From: Pseudomonas sp. JQ170C
GTDB lineage: Bacteria > Pseudomonadota > Gammaproteobacteria > Pseudomonadales > Pseudomonadaceae
DNA: 64,000 nt
Assembly (NCBI RefSeq): GCF_035581345.1
Contig: NZ_CP141608.1
Coordinates: 3,192,501 to 3,256,500 of the forward strand
Direction of reading: 5' to 3'
The notes under the pieces were generated by a model that had not been told where the DNA came from, ran no database searches, and saw only the letters and a list, made by a program, of their open reading frames with translations. Shown here in pieces: positions 53,228 to 61,388 of the stretch. A program made the position numbers and the translations under genes. How positions within the stretch are numbered: the first letter of the stretch is position 1; every line of letters starts with the position of its first letter.

Positions 53228-54034
53228 TCATGGCTGTGGCAGCTTGGCGCCCGGGTAGGGCAAGCCTTCCTTGCCGAGAAAGCGTCGTACCGCTTCGGCA
53301 TGGTAACGGCTGGCGCCGCACAGCGATTGCGCGCAGGCCTCGAACTGGGTCATGGCCTGGCGGTCGGTCTCGAACGAGCGATTGAGCAGGGTCTTGGCCA
53401 ATCCTAGCGCATCGGGCGGTGCGTCATCGAACTGGCGGGCGAACTGCAGGGCGCTGTCGAGCAGCTGCTCCGGCGCGACGACAACCTGGGCCAGGCCCAG
53501 CGCCAGCGCCTGTTGCGCATCAACTGCACGGGCGCAAAAGATCAGCTCCTTGGCCTTGGCCAGGCCGACCAGGCGCGGCAGTACGTAGAGCATCGACAGG
53601 TCCGGCACCAGGCCCAGGCTCAGGAAGGTCGGCAACAGCCGCACCCGTGGCGTCACAAACATGAAGTCCGCCGCCAGGGCCAGGGAAAAGCCGGCCCCCA
53701 CGGCTGCACCGTCGACCGCAGCGATCACCGGCTTTTGCAGGTCCACCAGGCCGGCAAACCATTCATGAAAACCCAGCACCAGCTTGCGCCCTGCGAACGT
53801 GCCGTCCTCGCCCTCCTCCAGGCTGCCCAGGTCGAAACCGGAGCAGAAGGTGCCGCCGGCACCGGTCAGCACGATGGAGCGAACCCCAGGATCATCCCGT
53901 GCCGTCATCAGCGCAGCCGGCAACGCCTGGTTGATGGCCGCCTCGAATGCGTTGCGCTTGTGCGGCCGGTTCAAGGTGATCAGCGCGGTCTTGCCGATCG
54001 TTTCATAAAGCACTGCACTGTCAGTCACGTCCAT
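53228..54034 (-). CDS. Crotonase-family protein lacking both hydratase glutamates
   Basis: The 268-residue crotonase has the oxyanion-hole elements TFCSGFDLGS and AAVGAGFSLALAADF. However, the two glutamates used by enoyl-CoA hydratase are missing (GAGFSLAL, and LLPTFLSLGLVPDL for the second). It is therefore more likely an isomerase, dehalogenase-like or hydrolase-type member. ATG at 54034 is only two bases from GGAGG; GTG at 54028 fits the ribosome site better and may be the real start. It lies between a dehydrogenase and the SCP2-type thiolase. Confidence 0.82.
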   Translation of the reverse strand: MDVTDSAVLYETIGKTALITLNRPHKRNAFEAAINQALPAALMTARDDPGVRSIVLTGAGGTFCSGFDLGSLEEGEDGTFAGRKLVLGFHEWFAGLVDLQKPVIAAVDGAAVGAGFSLALAADFMFVTPRVRLLPTFLSLGLVPDLSMLYVLPRLVGLAKAKELIFCARAVDAQQALALGLAQVVVAPEQLLDSALQFARQFDDAPPDALGLAKTLLNRSFETDRQAMTQFEACAQSLCGASRYHAEAVRRFLGKEGLPYPGAKLPQP

Positions 54035-54115
54035 TTCCTCCTGGTGCGGCAACGGTCGGGGTGATGCCCGGCCGTGCCCACGGCTCGGTTGTCCAGAAGC
54101 TTGAGCGCCGCCCGG

Positions 54116-55261
54116 TCACAGGTTGCGGGCAATGATCACTTTCTGGATGTGGCTGGTGCCTTCGTAGATCTTGGTCACCCGCACGTCGCGGCAATAGCGT
54201 TCCACCGGGAAGTCGCTCAGGTAGCCATAGCCACCATGGATCTGCAGCGCCTCGGAGCAGACCTTCTCGGCCATTTCGCTGGCGAACAGTTTGGCGATGG
54301 ACGCTTCCTTGGCGCAGGGCACGCCGGCGTAGTGCAGGCGAGCGGCGTGCAGCATGTAGTTCTGGGCCACTTCATACTGGGTAGCCATGTCGGCCAGGTC
54401 GAACGCCACGCCCTGCAACTTGATGATCGGCGCACCGTAGGCCTCGCGCTCATGGGCGTACTTCACCGCCGCTTCCAGCGCGGCCCGGGCAGCGCCTACC
54501 GCCACGGCGGCGATACCGATGCGGCCTTCGGACAGGGTAGCCATCAGGCGCTTGTAGGCGTTGCCTTCCTCTGCCAGCAAGTTATGCGCCGGGACCTTGC
54601 AGTTTTCCAGCTGGATCGCGGCGACATGGGCTGAACGCTGCCCCATCTTGCTTTCGACGCGCGCCACGATGTAGCCCGGCTCCCGTGGATCAATGATGAA
54701 CATGCTCGGGCCTTTGCGGCCTTCGGGCGTGTCAGTGACGGCGGCAATGGCAAAGGCGATCCCGGCTTCGTTGCCGTTGGAGATGAATTGCTTGCTGCCA
54801 TTGAGCAGGTAATGATCCCCTTCGCGGCGCGCCGTGGTGCGGAACGCGGCGGTATCGGAACCGGCCTGGGGCTCGGTGAGCAGGCCGGCGGCGATCAGTT
54901 CGCCGGAAATCATGCCCGCCAGGTACTGCGCCTTCTGCGCCTCGGTGCCGAAGCGATAGAGCATGTCGGCCATGCCGTTGTGCACGTGGAGGATGGTCGC
55001 AAAGCCGGCATCGGCCGCGGCGAACTCCTGGATACACAGGCAATACTCCGGGAACGACATGCCCGAACCGCCGTACGCTTCGGGGATGTGCATGCCCAGG
55101 AAGCCCAGTTCGGCCACCGCCTTGAGTTCCGCATGGGGCCAGGCGCCTGTGCGGTCGCGTTCGGCTGCCGTAGCGGCGACGATATCCTGGGCCACCTTGC
55201 GGGCGGCATCGCGAATCATGATTTCCTGCTCGCTCAGGAATGCTGCAGATGTATCGCTCAT
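54116..55261 (-). CDS. Acyl-CoA dehydrogenase
   Basis: This 381-residue flavoprotein shows LLTEPQAGSDTAAFRT, LNGSKQFISNG and the catalytic glutamate in KIYEGTSHIQ, the normal short-chain/branched ACAD pattern. The ATG at 55261 follows GAGGAAGACC. The gene follows the MalT-type regulator on the same strand after 112 bp carrying a strong hairpin, and begins the run dehydrogenase, crotonase, thiolase, dehydrogenase pair, MaoC. Confidence 0.93.
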   Translation of the reverse strand: MSDTSAAFLSEQEIMIRDAARKVAQDIVAATAAERDRTGAWPHAELKAVAELGFLGMHIPEAYGGSGMSFPEYCLCIQEFAAADAGFATILHVHNGMADMLYRFGTEAQKAQYLAGMISGELIAAGLLTEPQAGSDTAAFRTTARREGDHYLLNGSKQFISNGNEAGIAFAIAAVTDTPEGRKGPSMFIIDPREPGYIVARVESKMGQRSAHVAAIQLENCKVPAHNLLAEEGNAYKRLMATLSEGRIGIAAVAVGAARAALEAAVKYAHEREAYGAPIIKLQGVAFDLADMATQYEVAQNYMLHAARLHYAGVPCAKEASIAKLFASEMAEKVCSEALQIHGGYGYLSDFPVERYCRDVRVTKIYEGTSHIQKVIIARNL

Positions 55262-55331
55262 GGTCTTCCTCTTTATCCGGACGAAAATACGACGCTGACC
55301 TGAGGATGCAGGCCGGCCTCGCCCCCGCGCG

Positions 55332-55348
55332 CCTCCCGTCTCGGGAGG
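55332..55348. other. Hairpin between regulator and dehydrogenase genes
   Basis: CCTCCCG-TCT-CGGGAGG is perfect and flanked by further C-rich and G-rich sequence. No T-run is present in the minus direction. Confidence 0.5.
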
Positions 55349-55373
55349 GGGCGGGATCGCGGTCAACGTCCAG

Positions 55374-58085
55374 TCACTTGAGCATTCCTTGCTGGCGAGC
55401 GAGGGTGATTGCCGAATAGCGGCTCGACACACCCAATTTGGCGAGGATGTTCTTGACGTTCCACTTCACCGTGCCAAAGGTGATGTTGAGCGTCAGGGCG
55501 ATGCGCTTGTTCGACATGGCCTGGGCCACCAACCCGAGGATCTCCAGCTCGCGGGGCGTGAGGCTGGGCTTGGGGCCCTCGCTCATGCCCCGGGGCGCGG
55601 GCACCGCTGGCGCTGGCGGTGCGGGGGGCGTTTCGCGGCGCAGCAGCAGATCGAAATAGTCGGCGAGCGGGCCTTGGCCGGCGATTTCGTCTTGCCACTG
55701 GGTCAACAACGCGAGCAGCGCCGGGCCTTCGTCAAGCAGGGTGCGCACCAGCCCCATCCGCGCGGCGGCCTCCACGGCCTGTTGCAGGCAGGCGCGAACC
55801 TGCTCCGCTTGATCGAGCATGGCGTGCGCCTGTGCCTCCAGCAGCCGTGCCCGCACCAGCGAACGCCCGCGCGCCGTCTGCTCGGCATAGCTGACCACGG
55901 TCTGCAGGTGCTCCAGGACACCGAGCGGATCACGCAGCGCCAGCGCCAGGCGCGCCTTGGAAAAGGCGGTCTGGCAGGTGATTTCTTCAAGGGCTTCCGC
56001 GTGCGGGCGCTGGGACGCCAGTAGCGCCGAAAGGCGTGTCACCAGTTCGCTGGCACGGCGGTTTTCGCCTTGCAACACCAGCACCCGTACTTGCTCGGCC
56101 AGCATCTGTGCCAACAGCCGGTCCAGGCCCAGGACATGAAAATGCACGCTCTGGGTCTCGAGGAAGTTCAACGCCGCCTGGGGCGACTCGCGCTGCAGGG
56201 TGATGCGCGCACGGCAGATCGAGGCACGGCCCATCACATCGGGCATGGATGAGCGCAGGATGCCGCTGCGGTTGGCCAGCACTTGCAGCGCATCATCGAG
56301 CTGGTCCAGCTCGTAATAGGCATCGCAGAGCGTGGCGGCGCACAGATTGGCCGACACCGAGCCACGGCCATACGCCTGCTCGGCGCGTGCGGTTACGCTG
56401 GTCCCGATGCGTTGGGCCTGTTGCGCATTGCCCTCCCTGAGCCGGGTCAGCGCGCGGGTACTCTCGAACACCAGTGCCATGTCGTTGTCGCTGTGCTCAA
56501 GGACAATGGGGTGCTCCTCATGAAGCTTTCGCGCATCGTCCGGGCGCCCCACCGACAGGTACGCGGTGGCCAGGGCGGACAGGCTGATATAGCGCAAGGA
56601 GTGGTTTTCCAGCGGCGTCTGCAAGGTCGGCTCCAGCAGCCCGATGACCCGGCGCGGTTCATCCCGTTGCAGGGCGATGGCCGCATCGGTCAGCACCAGC
56701 TTCGAGGAGATCGCCGGAACACGCGACGCCTCGCTGCGGCGTATCTGCTCCAGCCAGCGCTGGGCCTTTTCCGGCCTGGCGGTGAAGGCATAGGTCAGGC
56801 AGCCCATGATGAACAGCTGCGGATGGGCGAACAGGATGTCCTGCGGCAGGCGTTCGAGCAGGTGCAGCATCGGGCTGGTGTAGGCCATGCTCCAGGTCGT
56901 CGACGCGGCTTGTTCCATGGCCTTGACGGCGTCATCGCGATCACCGCCCAGGTTGGCGTGACGCACCGCTTCCACCAGATAGTCATGCTCGGCGAACCAT
57001 TGGCTGGCCAGGCGATGCAGCGCCTGCACGGCCGCCTCGCCGCGGGTGGCCAGGCGCTGGGTAAGAAACTCGCCGAACAGCGGGTGAAACCGGTACCAGG
57101 GCGTACTGTCATCGGACTCGATGCGATGAATCAGCAGGTTCTCGTCTTCGGCGCGCTTGATCATGTCGCGGGCATGGGGGCTGCCGCTGACGAACTCGCA
57201 CACTTCGACGTTGAAGCGGCGCAGGATCGAGACTTTCTCCATGAACTCCAGCAACGGCGATGGCAGGCAGGCCACCACGTCTTCGGTCAGGAACGCCTGC
57301 AGGTCTGCCGAATTGCGCAGGATCGAGCGCAGCTGCGTACGCCGGGTCGGGCGGACCCGCAACATGGTGGCGATGGGTTGCAGGCTGGCGGGCCAGCCAT
57401 TGGTCAGGTCATGGATCAGCCGCTCCTCGTCGGCCGTCAACGCCAGGGGCATGAGGTTCTGTTTGAAGAAGTCCTGTGTCTCGTTCAGGTCGAAAGGCAG
57501 TTCGACGGTGTCGATCTCGGCCACATAGCCCTGCATGCGCAGGCGCCCCAGGCTCAGGGACGGTGTTGTGCGCGAGGCGATGGCGATGTGCAGGTTGGCC
57601 GGGCAATGGTCCAGCAGCTTCTGCATCAGGCGGTGCGCGGCCGGCGACTCCACATGGTGGAAGTCATCGAGCAGCAGGTGCAGTTCCCGCTCGATGTGCT
57701 CAGCGGCATGGGTGAGCACCGCGATCAGGGCATTGATCGACTGCTCGCTGCCGTCACTGTTGAGCCAGTCCTGTTCGACGGCAATGCCCAGGCGCTGGAA
57801 GGCGGCCAGCAGGTAGGACAGGAAACTGGCGAACTGTCGGTCGTCGAGACTGAACGACACCCAGGCCACATCCAGCCCGGCTTTCATCAATTCCAGGCGC
57901 CACTGGGCGAGCAGAATGGTTTTGCCGAAGCCGGCGCCTCCGGTAATCAGGGTGGTACTGCAGGGCTGCGACTCGCGCAAGCGCCCCAGCAACTGGGTGC
58001 GCGGAATGTGCCGGGCGTTCAGGCGCGGTGGCGAAAACTTGGTGGCGACCAACAGATCGCCGGCGTTGATGACATTTGTCTGCAT
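55374..58085 (-). CDS. MalT-type ATP-dependent LuxR-family regulator
   Basis: The 903-residue protein is a STAND regulator. It has Walker A GGAGFGKT (49-56), an aspartate-rich LLLDDFHH Walker B, a long TPR-like helical middle, an Ala/Pro-rich linker near residue 825 and a C-terminal LuxR helix-turn-helix (LTPRELEILGLVAQAMSNKR). It is related in layout to MalT and AlkS. Such activators bind an inducer and ATP. The ATG at 58085 follows GGCGGAG. It is divergent from the crotonase-thiolase-SDR-ligase unit and upstream of the dehydrogenase run, so it is well placed to control both. Confidence 0.93.
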   Translation of the reverse strand: MQTNVINAGDLLVATKFSPPRLNARHIPRTQLLGRLRESQPCSTTLITGGAGFGKTILLAQWRLELMKAGLDVAWVSFSLDDRQFASFLSYLLAAFQRLGIAVEQDWLNSDGSEQSINALIAVLTHAAEHIERELHLLLDDFHHVESPAAHRLMQKLLDHCPANLHIAIASRTTPSLSLGRLRMQGYVAEIDTVELPFDLNETQDFFKQNLMPLALTADEERLIHDLTNGWPASLQPIATMLRVRPTRRTQLRSILRNSADLQAFLTEDVVACLPSPLLEFMEKVSILRRFNVEVCEFVSGSPHARDMIKRAEDENLLIHRIESDDSTPWYRFHPLFGEFLTQRLATRGEAAVQALHRLASQWFAEHDYLVEAVRHANLGGDRDDAVKAMEQAASTTWSMAYTSPMLHLLERLPQDILFAHPQLFIMGCLTYAFTARPEKAQRWLEQIRRSEASRVPAISSKLVLTDAAIALQRDEPRRVIGLLEPTLQTPLENHSLRYISLSALATAYLSVGRPDDARKLHEEHPIVLEHSDNDMALVFESTRALTRLREGNAQQAQRIGTSVTARAEQAYGRGSVSANLCAATLCDAYYELDQLDDALQVLANRSGILRSSMPDVMGRASICRARITLQRESPQAALNFLETQSVHFHVLGLDRLLAQMLAEQVRVLVLQGENRRASELVTRLSALLASQRPHAEALEEITCQTAFSKARLALALRDPLGVLEHLQTVVSYAEQTARGRSLVRARLLEAQAHAMLDQAEQVRACLQQAVEAAARMGLVRTLLDEGPALLALLTQWQDEIAGQGPLADYFDLLLRRETPPAPPAPAVPAPRGMSEGPKPSLTPRELEILGLVAQAMSNKRIALTLNITFGTVKWNVKNILAKLGVSSRYSAITLARQQGMLK

Positions 58086-58237
58086 TATTGGATCTCCGCC
58101 GTAGGCATGTGCTGCCCATCCTGCAACAGACGAAGTGACCGGCGCCCCGTCCGCAAGGGGGGGGGAGCGCTTCGAGGGCGCTGGCGTAATTTCCAATCCA
58201 GACAGAAACGTCAATTGCATCTGATCGAGGATTGGAG

Positions 58238-59011
58238 ATGAGCGAGTCCGTATCGATTGAACTCAAGGGCCAGGTGGGCTGGATCACCCTGACCCGCCCG
58301 AAAGCCATGAATGCCCTTAACCGTGAAATGCTGGAGGCCATGACCGCCCGCCTGAACGCCTGGGAAAACGACGATCAGGTCCGCGTGGTGGTGCTGACCG
58401 CCACCGGCCCTGCGTTCTGCGCCGGTGCCGACCTCAAGGCTGGTGGCACGCCGCTGCCGGGCGAGAAGGACCTGCTGGACACCATCGTCACCTTCTTCGA
58501 TGCGCTGCGGGCCTTCCCCAAGCCGGTCATAGCCGCCGTCAACGGCCTGGCCCTGGCCGGCGGTCTGGAAACCGTATTGTGCTGCGACCTGGTGATCGCC
58601 GCGCAAAGTGCCCGTTTCGGCGATGCACACTCCAACTTCGGCGTCTTTCCAGGTGGCGGTGGCGCCGCCGTGCTGCCGCGCAAGATCCCGGAAAATATCG
58701 CCAAGTACATGCTGTTCACCGGCGATTCCCTGCCCGCCCAGGACATGAAGCACTACGGCCTGGTCAGTGAAGTGGTCGCCGATGGGCAGCTGGTCGAACA
58801 CGTCCAGGCCCTGGGCGACAAGCTGGCGCAGAAGAGCCCGCTGGTGCTGCGCAAGATGAAGAAAGTGGCCGACCAGGCCGGCGACAAGCCGCGCGCCGAT
58901 GCGCTGCGCCAGGAGCTGCTGGAGCTGCGTGACCACCAGCGCTCCTACGACATGGCCGAGGGCGTGCGTGCCTTCGCCGAAAAACGCAAGCCGGACTTCA
59001 AAGGCTACTGA
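58238..59011 (+). CDS. Crotonase-family protein, partly altered active site
   Basis: The 257-residue crotonase keeps the first catalytic glutamate position in ALAGGLETVLCCDL but the second region reads GDAHSNFGVFPGGGG with no glutamate. The oxyanion hole TGPAFCAGADL is intact. Single-glutamate members can be isomerases, thioesterases or C-C hydrolases. The ATG at 58238 follows GAGG. It is the first gene of the plus-strand unit and is divergent from the MalT-type regulator across 152 bp in which I see no clear operator. Confidence 0.88.
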   Translation: MSESVSIELKGQVGWITLTRPKAMNALNREMLEAMTARLNAWENDDQVRVVVLTATGPAFCAGADLKAGGTPLPGEKDLLDTIVTFFDALRAFPKPVIAAVNGLALAGGLETVLCCDLVIAAQSARFGDAHSNFGVFPGGGGAAVLPRKIPENIAKYMLFTGDSLPAQDMKHYGLVSEVVADGQLVEHVQALGDKLAQKSPLVLRKMKKVADQAGDKPRADALRQELLELRDHQRSYDMAEGVRAFAEKRKPDFKGY

Positions 59012-59053
59012 TCCGGGCGCCCTGCCCCTTTTTCTGAAAGATTCGAGGCAACG

Positions 59054-60298
59054 ATGGAAAACGTATACATCGTCGGCGTCGGCATGACCGCCTTCGGCCG
59101 TCACATCGACAAGACCATCAAACAACTCACCGCCTGGGCGGTGGAAGATGCCCTCAAGGACGCCGGTTGCGATCGCAAGTGGATTCAGGTCGGCTTTTTC
59201 GGCAACTGCACCCAGGGCCACTTCGATGGCCAGCACATGATCCGCGGCCAGGTGGCCCTGTTGCCGCTGGGCCTGGACAGCATCCCGATCTTCAACATCG
59301 AGGGTGCCTGCGCCTCGTCCAGCCATGCCTTCAACCTCGCCGTGACCCAGTTGCAGGCCGGTGCAGCCGACGTCGCACTGGCGGTGGGCGCCGAGAAGAT
59401 GTTCTACAGCGACAAGGCGAAGATGTTCTCGGCGTTCGAGTCCGCCTGGGACATCGAAACCTTTGAAGAAAACAAGAATTACCTCGCCAGCATGGGCAAA
59501 GGCATCGTGCCGCCTGCCGGTTCGCAATCGGAGAAGCCCTACAGCCCGTTCATGGACGTCTACGCAGCCCTGGGCCGCGGCGGCCTGATGGAGCGCTACG
59601 GCATCACCCAGCGCCAACTGGCCGCCGTGTCCTCCAAGAACCACGGCCACTCGGTACACAACGAACGCTCCCAGTACCGAAACGCCATGAGCATCGAGGA
59701 AATCCTCGCCGCGCCGCCGATCACCTACCCGATCACCCTGCCCATGTGCTCGCCGATTTCCGATGGCGCCGCGGCGGCGATCCTGTGCACCGAGTCGGCA
59801 CTGAAGAAGTACGGCTTCGACAAGCGCCGGGCGATCAAGGTGCTGGCCAGCGTCGTGCGCTCGGCCTCGGCGCGTGCCGCTGAAGACTTCGACAAAGGCT
59901 GCACCCACCTTGCCGGCAAGGCGGCGTTCGAGCAGGCCGGCATTTCTGCGCAAGACGTCGATGTGGCCGAAGTGCATGACGCCACCGCCATCGGCGAATT
60001 GCTGGCGATCGAAGCCCTGGGGCTGTGCGAGCCGGGCATGAGCGGCGTGATGGCCGAACGCGGCGACAGCGCCCTGGGTGGCCGGTTGCCGGTCAACCCG
60101 TCCGGGGGTCTTGAGTCCAAGGGGCATCCGATCGGCGCCACCGGCATCGGGCAGATCTTCGAGCTGGTCGAGCAACTGCGCGGCAACTGTGGCCCGCGCC
60201 AGGTCGAAGGCGCCCGCATCGCCCTGCAAGGCAACGGCGGCGGCCTCTGGCGCGTCGAGGAGTCCACCGAGCACGTGGGCATTTTCAGCCGCGCCTGA
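59054..60298 (+). CDS. SCP2-type thiolase/aldolase-like protein
   Basis: This 414-residue protein of the SCP2-thiolase family has the N-terminal cysteine in EGACASSSH (Cys86) and GGLESKGHPIGATG with its histidine. However, the usual C-terminal cysteine motif is replaced by GNGGGLW. That combination also occurs in Ltp2-type side-chain aldolases, which need a DUF35 partner; no DUF35 gene is seen here. It follows the crotonase by 42 bp and precedes an HSD17B4-like SDR. Thiolase activity is likely but an aldolase cannot be excluded. Confidence 0.83.
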   Translation: MENVYIVGVGMTAFGRHIDKTIKQLTAWAVEDALKDAGCDRKWIQVGFFGNCTQGHFDGQHMIRGQVALLPLGLDSIPIFNIEGACASSSHAFNLAVTQLQAGAADVALAVGAEKMFYSDKAKMFSAFESAWDIETFEENKNYLASMGKGIVPPAGSQSEKPYSPFMDVYAALGRGGLMERYGITQRQLAAVSSKNHGHSVHNERSQYRNAMSIEEILAAPPITYPITLPMCSPISDGAAAAILCTESALKKYGFDKRRAIKVLASVVRSASARAAEDFDKGCTHLAGKAAFEQAGISAQDVDVAEVHDATAIGELLAIEALGLCEPGMSGVMAERGDSALGGRLPVNPSGGLESKGHPIGATGIGQIFELVEQLRGNCGPRQVEGARIALQGNGGGLWRVEESTEHVGIFSRA

Positions 60299-60384
60299 TG
60301 TTTATGGAGAACGGCGACCCGGGGAAACCACGCATTTCCTCCGCCGCTCTCCGCCAACTACTATTTCACTGGAGGAACCCATTC

Positions 60385-61305
60385 ATGACCATTCGTTTCG
60401 ATGACCGCGTCGCTATCGTCACCGGCGCCGGCAACGGCCTGGGCCGCGTCCACGCCCTGAACCTCGCCGCCCGCGGTGCCAAGGTCGTGATCAACGACTT
60501 CGGCGGCAGCCGCGACGGCTCCGGCAGCTCCACCGATGCCGCCCTGGCGGTGGTCGAGGAAATCCGCCAGGCCGGTGGCGTCGCCATCGCCAATGGCGCC
60601 AACGTGGCCGACTACGAGCAAGTCCAGGCCATGGTCAAGCAAGCGGTCGAGGCCTTCGGCCGCGTCGACATCCTGATCAACAACGCCGGAATCCTGCGTG
60701 ACAAGTCGTTCGCCAAGATGGAAATGAGCGACATCCAGGCGGTGATCAATGTCCACCTGATGGGCTCGATCAACTGCAGCAAAGCGGTGTGGGAGCTGAT
60801 GCGCGAACAAAACTATGGCCGCATCCTGATGACCACCTCCGCGGCCGGCCTGTTCGGCAACTTCGGCCAGGCCAACTACGGTGCGGCGAAGATGGCGGTG
60901 GTGGGCCTGATGAACATGCTCGCCATCGAAGGGCGCAAGAACAACATCCTGGTCAACACCCTGGCGCCCATGGCCGCCACCCGCATGACCGAAGACGTGA
61001 TGCCGGCCGAACTGCTAGCCGCCAGCCGCCCTGAGCAGGTCACCCCGGGCGCGCTGTTCCTGGTCAGCGAGCAGGCACCGACCAAGCTGATTCTCGGTGC
61101 CGGCGCCGGCGTCTTCTCGGCCGTGCGCATGGAAGAGACAACCCCGGTGTACCTGGGCAACGAGGACCTGACGCCGGAAATCATCTTGGCTCACCTTGCG
61201 CAGATCACCGACTGGAGCAGCGCCGTCGAACGCCAGGACGCCAACCAGCAGGTCAAGGTGTTCATTGACACCGCACTGGCCGCTATCAAGGCCCAACAGG
61301 CCTGA
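60385..61305 (+). CDS. SDR, (3R)-hydroxyacyl-CoA dehydrogenase type (HSD17B4-like)
   Basis: The 306-residue SDR has TGAGNGLGRVHAL near residue 13, the VVINDFGGSRDG nucleotide loop, NNAGILRD, a TTSAAG serine and active-site YGAAKMAVVGL. The ND-x-GG and NAGILRDKSF patterns are those of the dehydrogenase domain of peroxisomal multifunctional enzyme 2. It would oxidise (3R)-hydroxyacyl-CoA made by the MaoC hydratase. The ATG at 60385 follows GGAGGAA; the longer frame overlaps the thiolase end. Confidence 0.9.
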   Translation: MTIRFDDRVAIVTGAGNGLGRVHALNLAARGAKVVINDFGGSRDGSGSSTDAALAVVEEIRQAGGVAIANGANVADYEQVQAMVKQAVEAFGRVDILINNAGILRDKSFAKMEMSDIQAVINVHLMGSINCSKAVWELMREQNYGRILMTTSAAGLFGNFGQANYGAAKMAVVGLMNMLAIEGRKNNILVNTLAPMAATRMTEDVMPAELLAASRPEQVTPGALFLVSEQAPTKLILGAGAGVFSAVRMEETTPVYLGNEDLTPEIILAHLAQITDWSSAVERQDANQQVKVFIDTALAAIKAQQA

Positions 61306-61310
61306 GTATT

Positions 61311-61328
61311 CCCGGGCCCGGGCCCGGG
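61311..61328. repeat. 18-bp perfect GC palindrome before the ligase
   Basis: CCCGGGCCCGGGCCCGGG is a self-complementary run six bases after the SDR stop. It could be a protein site or a hairpin; its function is unknown. Confidence 0.7.
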
Positions 61329-61388
61329 TTAAACTCGCGACGATGATCGCAACGGGCGTGCAGCCACACGCCCGGACGGAGAATAACC

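Noticed and set aside
56283-58241. Plus-strand open frame of about 650 codons
   Set aside because: Antisense to the MalT-type regulator, which has Walker and LuxR motifs.
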